Of a stretch of 64,000 nucleotides of DNA, positions 25,034 to 33,694 are shown piece after piece (position 1 is the first letter of the stretch; each line of letters starts with the position of its first letter). The position numbers and the translations under genes were made by a program. The DNA comes from Actinomycetospora sp. NBRC 106378. Lineage in GTDB: Bacteria > Actinomycetota > Actinomycetes > Mycobacteriales > Pseudonocardiaceae. The stretch is taken from NCBI RefSeq assembly GCF_030269685.1, contig NZ_BSTT01000009.1:1-64000 (forward strand). Reading direction: 5' to 3'. The notes under the pieces are model-generated. The model was not told the DNA's origin, made no database searches, and saw nothing but the letters and a program-made list of their open reading frames with translations.

Positions 25034-27324
25034 CGGACCGCCCCTCCCACCGTCACGTCCCCATGCTCCTCCCGCGGCCGGAGACCGGCCGGGCCGCACA
25101 GCCGGGACACGGCGGCGTCCACGCGTCCGGGGACGTCGAGGGCCGGGTCGACGACGTCGTCGCCGAGGGTGATGCCGACCCCGAGCGTGTCGGCCCACGC
25201 GATCACGCCGAACGCGAGCCCGACGCCGGGCGCGAGCGGCAGGATCGGTACGACCTGCCGGACCCGTCCGCCGCCGATGTGCAACGGCCGTCGCACGCCC
25301 GGCATCACCGATGCGAGCAGGTGGAAGAACGCCGACCGGTAGGTCAGCCGCGCGAAGGCCCGCTGCACGGCGGCCGGCATCCGGCCCAGCACGGCCAGCA
25401 CCGCGACCGCCCCGTCGTCCTGCCCGGATCCCTGTGCGGCCGTGAGCGCCGCGGCCACCCGCACCAGCCGGTCGGTGGGTGGCATCGGGGCGATCGGGAG
25501 GTCGATCGCGACGGCGGCCGTGCGGTTCCCTGCCGCCCCGGTGGGGCCCGGGCCGCGGAGCCGGGCGGTCAGCGGGACCATCGTCCGGATGGTCGGCGCC
25601 CCCGTGCCCGCGAGGGCCTCGGCCAGCACCGTCAGCGCCAGCACCGTCGTCGACACCCCGTGCGCCCGGGCCGCCCGCCGGACCGCCGCGGCGTCCCAGG
25701 CGCGGCCGACGTGCCGGCCCCCGTTGCCGCGGCCGTTCCCGCGCGGCAGGGGACGGCGGCCCGCGAAGCCCCGCCCGGCCAGCGCTGCCACTCCGCGCAG
25801 GGTCGCGACGGCGGGCCGGTGCGGGTCGGGCTCGCCGCGGCGGGTCGTCGGGAGCGCGGCCGCCTCGTCGGTCAGCAGCCGCACCAGGGCGTCGGTCACG
25901 GCGAGCCCGTCGCCGAGGGTGTGGTGGACCGCCGCGGCGATCGTGACCTCCCGCGGCCCGGTCGCCGTGGACACGAGGCGCCAGCCCGTACCGCGGGGGT
26001 CGACGGGCGCGGCGAGGACCTCGGCGCCGAGCGCGTCGGGGTCGGTGGCCGTCGTGGAGGCGAGGTGGTCGGCGGGGTCGGGGACGACCGGCACCCACGT
26101 CCGTCCGACCAGTCGTCGGGCGAGCAGCTCCAGGCCGGCCGCCCGGTCCAGCACACGCTCGGCGAGGAGGGCCGGCCAGTCCACGTCGGGACCGGACTCC
26201 ACGACGATCCGCGCTCCGAGGACCTGGGGGACGGACCCGGTCGCGGCGTCGAGGAACAGGGCGTCCTCCGCGCGGAGCGGGGCCCGGGCCGTCCCGAGGA
26301 CGGAGGCGACGGCGCCCGCGAGGTCGGGTGCGGTCGAGGTGGGCGGGGCCGCGAGGTCGCCGCGCAGCGCCGCGGTGAGGTCGCGGTGGGTGCGGCAGTA
26401 GCGGGCGAGCCCGGCGCGGGCGAGGACGAGCGCGTTGTCCCGGCCGTGCCCGGGCACCGGGTCGACCACGAGCAGCGGGGTGCCGCACGCGAGGGCCTCG
26501 AAGCAGCTCGCCCCGCCGCCGGTGGTCACGACGGCGTCGGCGCAGCGCAGCTCGGCCGCGGGGTCGTCGATCCACGGGCGGACCTCGACGCCCGGGCCGA
26601 CGAGCCGCGCCCGGACCGCCGGGTCGGCGTGGGCGGTGACGACGTCGGCCCCGGCCGCCCGCGCGGCAGCGACGATGCCCGGGAGATCGCCGAAGCCGAG
26701 CGAGCCCGTGGTGACGTAGACCCGTCGTCGGGAACGGGAGGTGCGCGGCCCCGTGCCGCGCCTGACGGCGGCGACGGGGTGGTCGACGAGCTCCACCCGC
26801 GCGCCCGGGGCGTACCGGGCGACCCGGCGGGCCGCCTCCGGCGTCGTGACCAGGTGCAGGTCGAGGTCGGCATCGCACCACAGCGGCTGCGGGGCCGGGT
26901 CGGCCGGCACGACGACGGCGGGCACGGGCAGCCGACCGCGGCGGCGCAGGTGGCCGAGCGCGGCGACGCCCTCGGGCACGGTGGTGACGACGAGGTCGGG
27001 CCGGTGGACGCGCATGGCGGCGTCGACGGCGCGGGCGTGGAGGCGACCGAGGACCGCGCGTGTGCCGGCCCGGAAGACGGCGACGTGCCCGAGCAGCCAG
27101 TAGTGCAGGGCGTAGAGCCACGGCAGTGTGCGCACACAGGTCGCGTAGACCCGCTCGGACGTCGCCGAGCCGCCGAGCACGTCGACGACCCGCACGGATG
27201 CCGCCGGCCACCGGGCGGCGACGCGTTCCGCGACGGCCGCGGCCGCCGCGTCGTGCCCGGCGCCGATGGACCCGGTGAGGACCAGCACCCGGCTCGGCTC
27301 GTTAGCGTGCGGACGTGCGGTCAC
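25030..27324 (-). CDS. Glycosyltransferase-WS/DGAT acyltransferase fusion
   Basis: 764 residues in two domains. Residues 1 to about 365 form an MGDG-synthase/MurG-like glycosyltransferase: VLVLTGSIGAGHDAAAAAV, VYVTTGSLGFGDLPG, and the nucleotide-sugar loop VTTGGGASCFEALACGTP. From about 366 a wax-ester-synthase/diacylglycerol-acyltransferase domain begins (PLRAEDALFLDAATG), with the catalytic HHxxxDG motif as HHTLGDG at about 466-472 and the C-terminal PLHIGGGRV and VPILPLAPGVGLAFG segments. The protein could glycosylate a lipid acceptor and acylate it. GTG 27324 is used; GTG 27288 is possible. Neighbours are a second related glycosyltransferase (divergent) and the hopanoid operon. Confidence 0.82.
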   Translation of the reverse strand: MTARPHANEPSRVLVLTGSIGAGHDAAAAAVAERVAARWPAASVRVVDVLGGSATSERVYATCVRTLPWLYALHYWLLGHVAVFRAGTRAVLGRLHARAVDAAMRVHRPDLVVTTVPEGVAALGHLRRRGRLPVPAVVVPADPAPQPLWCDADLDLHLVTTPEAARRVARYAPGARVELVDHPVAAVRRGTGPRTSRSRRRVYVTTGSLGFGDLPGIVAAARAAGADVVTAHADPAVRARLVGPGVEVRPWIDDPAAELRCADAVVTTGGGASCFEALACGTPLLVVDPVPGHGRDNALVLARAGLARYCRTHRDLTAALRGDLAAPPTSTAPDLAGAVASVLGTARAPLRAEDALFLDAATGSVPQVLGARIVVESGPDVDWPALLAERVLDRAAGLELLARRLVGRTWVPVVPDPADHLASTTATDPDALGAEVLAAPVDPRGTGWRLVSTATGPREVTIAAAVHHTLGDGLAVTDALVRLLTDEAAALPTTRRGEPDPHRPAVATLRGVAALAGRGFAGRRPLPRGNGRGNGGRHVGRAWDAAAVRRAARAHGVSTTVLALTVLAEALAGTGAPTIRTMVPLTARLRGPGPTGAAGNRTAAVAIDLPIAPMPPTDRLVRVAAALTAAQGSGQDDGAVAVLAVLGRMPAAVQRAFARLTYRSAFFHLLASVMPGVRRPLHIGGGRVRQVVPILPLAPGVGLAFGVIAWADTLGVGITLGDDVVDPALDVPGRVDAAVSRLCGPAGLRPREEHGDVTVGGAVR
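27303..27308 (+). promoter_or_regulatory. Leaderless -10 element (TAGCGT)
   Basis: TAGCGT lies six bases before GTG 27315. It sits inside the first codons of the divergent fusion gene, so the two genes share promoter space. Confidence 0.45.
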
Positions 27325-28469
27325 CACGGCGCGTCCTGCCACGAGGGTCCGGCTCCGCTGCGCTGCGCGTCCTGCTCCTGTCGGCGCCCGTGGGCGAGGG
27401 CCACGTCGCGGCCGCCCGGGCGCTCGCGGCCCGGATGCGGACGCTGTGGCCGCATGCCGAGGTGAGCGAGGTCGAGACGGTCGCCGGCGGACCGCGGCGC
27501 ACGGCGCTGCTGACCGGGGCCTACCAGGTCGTGATGCGGTGGGCGCCCGGGCTGTACGGCGTCGCCTACGACGTGCTCGGCCGCCTGCCCCGGGTCGCGG
27601 TGCTCTTCCAACGGCTCGGCGCCCCGGCGACCGCCCGATCGCTGCGACCCGTGCTGCGGGCGCACGCGCCGGACCTCGTCGTGTGCACCTACCCGGTGAC
27701 CACCGGCGGGCTGGCGCTCCTGCGCCGCCGGGGCGAGCTGACGGCCCGCACGGTCGCGGTGGTGACCGACCCGGCCGTGCACCCGTTCTGGATCTGGCCC
27801 GACGTCGACGAGACCTGGACGATGCTCGACTCCGCGGCCGCCGACGCCCGTCGGCTCGGCGCCCGGGACGTCCGGGTCGTCCCGCCGGCGGTCGGTCCGC
27901 GGTTCGGCCCGTCCGGGGCCGGCAGGAAAGCGTCGTTGCTGCCACGTGGTGACAGCTTCGACGCTTTCCTGCCACGAGGGGGGATCACGGTGCTCGTCAC
28001 CGGCGGCTCGCTCGGCTTCGGCTCCCTCGAGGCCGTCACCGATGCGGTCCTGACGGCGGGTGCGCGGGCGGTCGTCCTCGCCGGGCGCAACGACGATCTG
28101 CATCGCCGCCTGACCGCCCGTCACGACCTCCGGCTGCGCGTGCTCGGCTGGACCGACCGGGTCCCGGAGGAGATGGCCGCCGCCGACCTCGTGCTGACGA
28201 CCGGCGGCGGCATGATCGCCGCCGAGGCGCTCGCGGTGGGTCGGCCGGTGCTGTTCGCGACGCCGGTCCCCGGGCACGGTCGGGCCGCCGCACGAGCGCT
28301 GGCGGACGCGGGGCTGGCGGTCGCCTGCCCGACGGCGGACGACGTCGCCCGCGCGGTGGCGGCCCTGGCCGCGGACCCCCGTCGTCGGGACGAGCTGGCC
28401 CGGGCGGCGCGGGCCTTCTCCGCCCGCGACCTGGACGCCGAGCTGACCGCGCTCGCCGCACGCTGCTAG
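27315..28469 (+). CDS. MGDG-synthase-like glycosyltransferase
   Basis: 384 residues. The N-terminal LRVLLLSAPVGEGHVAAARA and the C-terminal VLVTGGSLGFGSLEAVT, LTTGGGMIAAEALAVGRP and TPVPGHGRA blocks match the same family as the fused glycosyltransferase at 25030. It probably transfers a sugar to a lipid acceptor at the membrane. Residues about 203-220 (GRKASLLPRGDSFDAFLP) are encoded by a 53-bp palindrome inserted in frame in the linker between the two Rossmann-like halves. Its stop codon overlaps that of the convergent membrane gene (CTAG). Confidence 0.82.
   Translation: MRSPRRVLPRGSGSAALRVLLLSAPVGEGHVAAARALAARMRTLWPHAEVSEVETVAGGPRRTALLTGAYQVVMRWAPGLYGVAYDVLGRLPRVAVLFQRLGAPATARSLRPVLRAHAPDLVVCTYPVTTGGLALLRRRGELTARTVAVVTDPAVHPFWIWPDVDETWTMLDSAAADARRLGARDVRVVPPAVGPRFGPSGAGRKASLLPRGDSFDAFLPRGGITVLVTGGSLGFGSLEAVTDAVLTAGARAVVLAGRNDDLHRRLTARHDLRLRVLGWTDRVPEEMAAADLVLTTGGGMIAAEALAVGRPVLFATPVPGHGRAAARALADAGLAVACPTADDVARAVAALAADPRRRDELARAARAFSARDLDAELTALAARC
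27921..27973. repeat. In-frame palindromic element inside a glycosyltransferase gene
   Basis: Perfect 15-base arms (27921-27935 GGCAGGAAAGCGTCG; 27959-27973) flank a 23-base centre that itself contains CCACGTGG (27942-27949). The element is translated without stops and falls in a position where the paralogue at 25030 has only a few residues. Confidence 0.75.
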
Positions 28470-29125
28470 GCGGCGGCCGGGCCCAGCCGCAGCCGCACGC
28501 CCTCGCCCGCGAGCGAGGACCGGAACCACCACAGCGAGATGGCGATGCCGACCGCGACCACCGACCAGGACCCCGCCGTGGACACCACGAGGTACTCCTC
28601 GACGGTGGAGAGCGCGAGCGTGGTGACGGTGGTGACGCCGTTGACGACGAACACCGCCGCCCACAGCAGCGACACCCGCCGGAAGAACTGCTGCACCTTC
28701 GGCCGGGACGTCAGCGCGTCCGGGAAGGCCACGAAGTCCTCCGCGAGCCGTGCGAGCAGCGGGCGCCCACCCCCGATCAGCGTCACGAGCAACGCACCCG
28801 CGAAGAGGAAGTTCTGCGCGGACGGCTGCAGGAAGTAGAGCAGCGCGCTGCCCGTCCAGAGCCCGACCACCGTGCGGACCACGAGGATCGCGGTCGACAG
28901 CAGCAGGATCGACGGGAGCGCCCGCCGGCGGACCAGCCGGGCCGTGATCGCGAGACCCGACCAGGACAGCGCCGCCCACAGCCCGGCGTCGAACCCGGCG
29001 GTGTGCAGCAGCACCGCGAAGAGCCCGAGCGGGATCACCGTCGACTCCAGCAACGGGACGAGCGCGTGCCGGGCCATCTCCCGCCAGTGCGGCAGGTGGA
29101 TGGTGACGGGGGGAACATGCGCCAT
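28466..29125 (-). CDS. VC0807-like integral membrane protein
   Basis: 219 residues with five or six hydrophobic segments, for example LVPLLESTVIPLGLFAVLLH and SWSVVAVGIAISLWWFRSSL. The pattern resembles VC0807/intracellular-septation-like membrane proteins of unknown function. ATG 29125 gives the natural start MAHVPPVTIHLP; an upstream start at 29167 would add 14 less likely residues. It lies between the glycosyltransferase and hpnH, and could belong to the lipid-modification genes by position only. Confidence 0.7.
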   Translation of the reverse strand: MAHVPPVTIHLPHWREMARHALVPLLESTVIPLGLFAVLLHTAGFDAGLWAALSWSGLAITARLVRRRALPSILLLSTAILVVRTVVGLWTGSALLYFLQPSAQNFLFAGALLVTLIGGGRPLLARLAEDFVAFPDALTSRPKVQQFFRRVSLLWAAVFVVNGVTTVTTLALSTVEEYLVVSTAGSWSVVAVGIAISLWWFRSSLAGEGVRLRLGPAAA

Positions 29126-29230
29126 GGGGGTGCAGGACCTCTCGACCGGGTAGCGGACGAGGCCCACGGTAGACGGTGCGATGACGCGTAGTGACAGACC
29201 CCACCGTGTTTACCCGGTCTTCACGGACGA

Positions 29231-30244
29231 TCAATTACCCACCGTGTCCAGACCGGCACGAATGGACTCCCGGAGCGAGCCCATCGTCGCGAACACCGCG
29301 GAGGGTTCGTACCCGCAGTGCGCCATGCAGTTCTCGCACTTCTCGTTGCGGCCCCGGCCGTAGGCGTTCCAGTCGGTCTCCTCGACGAGCTCGCGGTAGG
29401 TGGCGACGTACCCGTCGTCGAGCAGGTAGCAGGGCTTCTGCCACCCGAGCAGCGAGTACGACGGGATCGCCCAGGCCGTGCAGTCGAAGTCCCGCCTGCC
29501 CTCGAGGAAGTCGAGGAACAGCGGCGAGTGGTTGAGGCGCCACTTCCTGCGCCGCCCGTCGGCGAACGCCTTGCGGAAGAGCTCGCGGGTCTGGTCGACC
29601 CCGAGCCAGTGCTCCTGGTCCGGCGCACGCTCGTAGGCGTAGGCGGGGGAGATCTGCATGTTGTCGACGCCGAGGTCGTCGTTGAGGTAGTCGAGGACGT
29701 CGATGACGTCCTGCGGGGTGTCCGTGTCGAAGAACGTGGTGTTCGTGTAGACCTTGAACCCGGCCGCCTGGGCCTGCTTGATCGCGTCGACCGCGGCGTC
29801 GAACCCGCCGACCTTGCGCACCGAGGCGTCGTGCCGCTCGCGCAGCCCGTCGATGTGCACCATCCAGGCGAAGTTGCGGTGCGGCGAGAACCGGTGCAGG
29901 TGCTTCGGCAGCAGCAGCGCGTTGGTGCACAGGAAGACGATCTTGTTCCGGTCCAGCAGCTGCCGCACGATCTCGTCGATCTGCGGGTGCATGAGCGGCT
30001 CGCCGCCGGCGATCGAGACCATCGGTGCGCCCGCCTCCTCGATGGCGCCGACCGCCTGCTCCACCGGCATCCGCTGCTTGAGCAGCGACGCCGGCTGGGC
30101 GATCTTGCCGCAGCCCGCGCACTTGAGGTTGCAGGCGAACAGCGGCTCGAGCTCGACGAGGATCGGGAACTTCTCCCGGCGACGCAGCTTCTGGGCCATG
30201 AGGTAGGTACCGAGCCGGATGCTTTGGCGGAGGGGGAATCCCAC
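29231..30244 (-). CDS. hpnH: HpnH, adenosylhopane-forming radical SAM enzyme
   Basis: 337 residues. The radical-SAM triad CNLKCAGC uses Cys38, Cys42 and Cys45, followed by SIAGGEPLMHPQ for SAM binding. The C-terminal CENCMAHCGYEPSAVF segment is characteristic of HpnH. It joins the 5-prime-deoxyadenosyl group to diploptene, giving adenosylhopane, the first step of side-chain extension. GTG 30244 starts three bases after the upstream fusion gene, so it is the last gene of the hopanoid operon. Confidence 0.93.
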   Translation of the reverse strand: MGFPLRQSIRLGTYLMAQKLRRREKFPILVELEPLFACNLKCAGCGKIAQPASLLKQRMPVEQAVGAIEEAGAPMVSIAGGEPLMHPQIDEIVRQLLDRNKIVFLCTNALLLPKHLHRFSPHRNFAWMVHIDGLRERHDASVRKVGGFDAAVDAIKQAQAAGFKVYTNTTFFDTDTPQDVIDVLDYLNDDLGVDNMQISPAYAYERAPDQEHWLGVDQTRELFRKAFADGRRRKWRLNHSPLFLDFLEGRRDFDCTAWAIPSYSLLGWQKPCYLLDDGYVATYRELVEETDWNAYGRGRNEKCENCMAHCGYEPSAVFATMGSLRESIRAGLDTVGN

Positions 30245-30247
30245 TGC

Positions 30248-31807
30248 TCAGCTCACTTCCTTCGGGAGGGTGAAGCGGACGTCCTCGGTGGTGGTCCGTC
30301 GGGCGGTGACGGTCACGGGACCGAGACCGCGCAGGACGGCGACGACGCCGTCGACCAGGTGGTCCGGGGCCGAGGCCCCGGCCGTGACGGCGACGCGACG
30401 GGCACCGGCGAGCCAGGCGAGGTCGAGCTCGTCGGAGCGATCGACGCGGCGGGCGTCGGTCCCCGCCCGGGTGCCGACCTCGGCCAGGCGCACCGAGTTC
30501 GACGAGTTCGGCGATCCGACGACGACGAGGCGGTCGGCCTCCCCGGCCACCGCGCGCACGGCGGCCTGGCGGTTCGTGGTGGCGTAGCAGATGTCGGCCG
30601 AGCGGGGCTCGGCGAGCGAGGGGAATCGTCGGCGCAGCACGGCGGCGATGGCCTCGGCCTCGTCGACGGCGAGGGTGGTCTGCACCGCGGTGGCCACCCG
30701 GGCGGGATCGGGGGCGTCGACCGTCTCGGCCTCCGCGACGCTGCCCACCACGACGACGTGGCCGGGTGCCTCGGCCCCCTCACCCACGGTCCCCTCCACC
30801 TCCTCGTGCTCGGCGTGCCCGATGAGGAACACCGTCGCGCCGCGGTCGGCGTGGCGGCGGACCCCGGCGTGGACCTTCGTCACCAGCGGGCACGTCGCGT
30901 CCACCACCCGCAGGTGCCGCTCGGAGGCCGTGCGGCGCACCGTGGGGGCCACCCCGTGGGCGGCGAACACCAGCACCGCGCCGGGCGGGACCTCGTCGGC
31001 CTCCTGGACGAACACCGCCCCGCGGCGCTCGAGGTCGGCGACGACGTGGGTGTTGTGGACGATCTGGCGGCGCACGTAGACCGGCGCGCCGTACCGGTCG
31101 AGGGCCTCCTCCACGGTCGTGATCGCCCGCTCGACGCCCGCACAGAACGACCGCGGCTCGGCGAGCAGCACCTCGCGTGCCGCCGTGGCGTCGCACCAGG
31201 CCCGCAGCACCGGGGCGGCCCGGCGCAACGATCGGAGCGCGGCGATCCCCCGGCGGACGGTCCCGGGGTGCACCAGCGGATGGTGCGGGGTGTCCACGAT
31301 CGCCCGCACCACCGCGGACGGGACGGTGTCCGACACCAGCCACGCCGACTCGGTGTCGACGGCGAGGGCGGGACCGCCCCGTGTCAGCGGTGTGCCACCG
31401 CTGACGTCGGATGTCAGCGGTGTGCCACCGCTGACATCGGGTGTCCGCCGTGCGCCACCGCTGACGTCCGGCGGTTCCGCGAGGCGGGCCCGCTCGGCCC
31501 CGGTCACCACGTGGTCGGCCGACACCACCGGCCCGACGTGGACGGTGAGCCCCGCCGCCCGCAACGCCGACGCGAGGACGCCCGCCGTCGGGACCGGCAC
31601 CGACCCGCCGTCGGGGCCCCGCACCGCCGAGGCGACCACGAGGTCGCCCGGCGCGATCCCGTCCACGAGCGCCCCGGCGACCCCGGCGACCAGTCGCGGC
31701 CGGTCTCCCAGCGCGGCGGCCGCGCGGAGGGCCCGACGGGGACCGGCGCCACACCGGACGGCGCCGGGTACGGCCCACCGTTCGACGGTCAGGGGCGTGA
31801 CGATCAT
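30248..31807 (-). CDS. ispH: Phosphorylase (HpnG-like)-IspH fusion
   Basis: 519 residues. Residues 1 to about 205 resemble the nucleoside-phosphorylase fold of HpnG (adenosylhopane to ribosylhopane), with GIAPGDLVVASAV and the DTESAWL motif that parallels the phosphorylase DMESA motif. Residues about 212-519 are IspH: the three cluster cysteines are in RSFCAGVERA (222), DATCPLVTK (306) and ADICYATTNRQ (407), with conserved histidines in HNTH, AAHG and GHAEHEE. IspH supplies isopentenyl and dimethylallyl diphosphate. A triple 10-residue repeat (DVSGGTPLTS) interrupts the phosphorylase half at about 113-143. ATG overlaps the shc stop. Confidence 0.87.
   Translation of the reverse strand: MIVTPLTVERWAVPGAVRCGAGPRRALRAAAALGDRPRLVAGVAGALVDGIAPGDLVVASAVRGPDGGSVPVPTAGVLASALRAAGLTVHVGPVVSADHVVTGAERARLAEPPDVSGGARRTPDVSGGTPLTSDVSGGTPLTRGGPALAVDTESAWLVSDTVPSAVVRAIVDTPHHPLVHPGTVRRGIAALRSLRRAAPVLRAWCDATAAREVLLAEPRSFCAGVERAITTVEEALDRYGAPVYVRRQIVHNTHVVADLERRGAVFVQEADEVPPGAVLVFAAHGVAPTVRRTASERHLRVVDATCPLVTKVHAGVRRHADRGATVFLIGHAEHEEVEGTVGEGAEAPGHVVVVGSVAEAETVDAPDPARVATAVQTTLAVDEAEAIAAVLRRRFPSLAEPRSADICYATTNRQAAVRAVAGEADRLVVVGSPNSSNSVRLAEVGTRAGTDARRVDRSDELDLAWLAGARRVAVTAGASAPDHLVDGVVAVLRGLGPVTVTARRTTTEDVRFTLPKEVS
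31382..31471. repeat. Three tandem 30-bp hairpin units inside the IspH fusion gene
   Basis: Units start at 31382, 31412 and 31442. The first two contain the perfect hairpin GTCAGCGGTG-TGC-CACCGCTGAC; the third has diverged in its left arm. Because 30 is a multiple of three, each unit adds ten residues (DVSGGTPLTS-like) without breaking the frame. Confidence 0.8.
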
Positions 31808-33693
31808 GCGTGCACCCACCGGCCGAGCGCCGACACCGGGAAGACGACCCGGTAGAGGTGGTAGGCGATGTAGAAGTCCCCCGGGAAGCCAGTGCCGGTG
31901 AACTGGTCCTCGTCCCATCCGCCGTCGGGTCGCTGGTGGTCGACGAGCCACGCCACCCCGCGTTCGGCGACCGGCCCGCGGTCGCCGGCCGCGAGGAGCG
32001 CCAGCAGCGCCCAGGCGGTCTGCGACGGGGTCGACGCGCCACGCCCGATCCAGGCCGGGTCCCGGTAGGAGCGCAGGTCCTCGCCCCACCCGCCGTCGTC
32101 GTTCTGGTGCTCGTGCAGCCAGCGCACGGCTCGCCGGACCGGTCCCGACGACGGGTCCACCCCGGCGGCCACGAGCGCGGGCACCACCCCGCCGGTGCCG
32201 TAGAGGTGGTTCGCGCCCCAGCGGCCGAACCACGACCCGTCGGCCTCCTGGTGGTCGAGCAGCCACCGCACCCCGGCCGTGCAGTCGCGTCCCTCGGCCG
32301 CGAGGGCCTCGACGACGTGGGCGGTGACGTCGGCCGACGGCGGGTCGATCACCTCGCCGAAGTCGCAGAACGGCAGCTTCGTCACGAGGGTCTTGACGTT
32401 GTCCGCGTCGAACGCGCCCCACCCGCCGTCGGCGCTCGCCATCCCGGCCATCCACTCGACGCCCCGCTCGACCGCGGCGCGCAGTCGCGCCGGGTCCGGG
32501 TGCGCGGTGCGGCGCAGGGCGAGGACCACCTCGGCGGTGTCGTCGGTGTCGGGGTAGACGTCGTTGGCGAACTCGAAGGCCCAGCCGCCGGAGGGCAGCG
32601 TCGGGCGGCGCACCTGCCAGTCGCCGTCGGCGGTGACCTGCTCGTCGAGCAGCCACGTCGCGCCGGCGACGACCGCCGGGTCGTCCGGCGCCACGCCCGC
32701 GTCGAGCAGGGCGTTCACCGCGAGGCAGGTGTCCCACACCGGGGACTGGCAGGCCTCCAGCCGGATCACGGGGCCCTCGTCGGAGTCGGTGACCAGCGTG
32801 AACCCGTCGAGCCCGGCGAGCGCGGCGGCGACGGCGGGGTGGTCGCGCGGGTAGCCGAGCAGCACGAGCGCCATCACTGAGTACACCCACGGCGGCTGGA
32901 TGCCGCCCCACCCGCCGTCGGCCTCCTGGCGGGCCAGGATCCACTCGGCGGCGCGGCGCATCGCCCCGCGGCGGACCGCGGCGAGCGGGCCGCGGCGCGC
33001 GGCCCGTCCGTAGGCGTGCAGGGCGACGTCGAGGCGTTCGAAGAAGCCCGACCAGGACAGCAGCGGCGCGCGGCGGGCGGGCGGCTGCGGGACACGGAGT
33101 TCGTCGATGCCGAACGCGACTGGTGTGGCCGGCCGCAGGGTCGCCACCACGGTCAACGGCACGACGGTCTGGCGCGCCCAGCACGCCCAGTCGGAGACGT
33201 TGAGCGGGAACCAGGTCGGCAGCCCGATCAGTTCGGGCGGCATGGCCGGCAGGTCGTCCCAGCTCCACAGCCCGACGAGCGCGAGCCAGATGCGGGTGAA
33301 CACCCGTGTCCGCTCCACCCCGCCCTGTCCCCGGACGAAGGCAGCGGCGCGGCGCATCGCGGGGGCGTCGGCGGGGTCACCCGCCAGACGCAGCGCGACC
33401 CAGGCCTCGACGGTGGTGGACAGGTCGCCGGGCCCGCCGTGGAACGTCGCCCAGGTCCCGTCGGCCCGCTGCTGCGACCGGATCCAGCGGGCCGCCCCCG
33501 CCGTGCGGGCCGGATCGGAGAGACCCAGCACGTGGCGCAGCAGCAGGTCCTCGGCGTCCATCGTGACGTTGGTGTCGAGGTCCCCCTTCCACCAGCCGGC
33601 GGGGTCCTGGCGTCCGCGCAGGTGTGCGACGGCGGCGTCGAGCGCCTCCCGGGCGGTCCTCGTCCCGACGACGGGTGCGGTGGAGACGGTCAC
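31804..33693 (-). CDS. shc: Squalene-hopene cyclase
   Basis: 629 residues, normal for bacterial cyclases. The catalytic DxDD motif is PDTDDTAE (DTDD at 382-385), and QW repeats recur throughout (for example QEADGGWGG, ASADGGWGAFD, QEADGSWFGRWG, QNDDGGWGED, QRPDGGWDED). It cyclises squalene to hopene at the membrane. GTG 33693 lies one base after the prenyl synthase stop, and its own stop overlaps the IspH fusion start (ATGA). Confidence 0.96.
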   Translation of the reverse strand: MTVSTAPVVGTRTAREALDAAVAHLRGRQDPAGWWKGDLDTNVTMDAEDLLLRHVLGLSDPARTAGAARWIRSQQRADGTWATFHGGPGDLSTTVEAWVALRLAGDPADAPAMRRAAAFVRGQGGVERTRVFTRIWLALVGLWSWDDLPAMPPELIGLPTWFPLNVSDWACWARQTVVPLTVVATLRPATPVAFGIDELRVPQPPARRAPLLSWSGFFERLDVALHAYGRAARRGPLAAVRRGAMRRAAEWILARQEADGGWGGIQPPWVYSVMALVLLGYPRDHPAVAAALAGLDGFTLVTDSDEGPVIRLEACQSPVWDTCLAVNALLDAGVAPDDPAVVAGATWLLDEQVTADGDWQVRRPTLPSGGWAFEFANDVYPDTDDTAEVVLALRRTAHPDPARLRAAVERGVEWMAGMASADGGWGAFDADNVKTLVTKLPFCDFGEVIDPPSADVTAHVVEALAAEGRDCTAGVRWLLDHQEADGSWFGRWGANHLYGTGGVVPALVAAGVDPSSGPVRRAVRWLHEHQNDDGGWGEDLRSYRDPAWIGRGASTPSQTAWALLALLAAGDRGPVAERGVAWLVDHQRPDGGWDEDQFTGTGFPGDFYIAYHLYRVVFPVSALGRWVHA

Positions 33694-33694
33694 G

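Noticed and set aside
25030..27975. N-terminal extension of about 217 Arg-rich residues on the glycosyltransferase-acyltransferase fusion
   Set aside because: That stretch is antisense to the divergent glycosyltransferase and has no domain character; GTG codons at 27324 or 27288 give a normal start.
31382..31471. CRISPR-like spacing of repeats
   Set aside because: Units are directly tandem with no spacers and lie inside a coding gene.
30248..33268. A single open minus-strand frame that seemed to give a 1006-residue protein ahead of IspH
   Set aside because: The upstream part reads shc in the wrong frame. The true gene starts at ATG 31807, overlapping the shc stop by ATGA.
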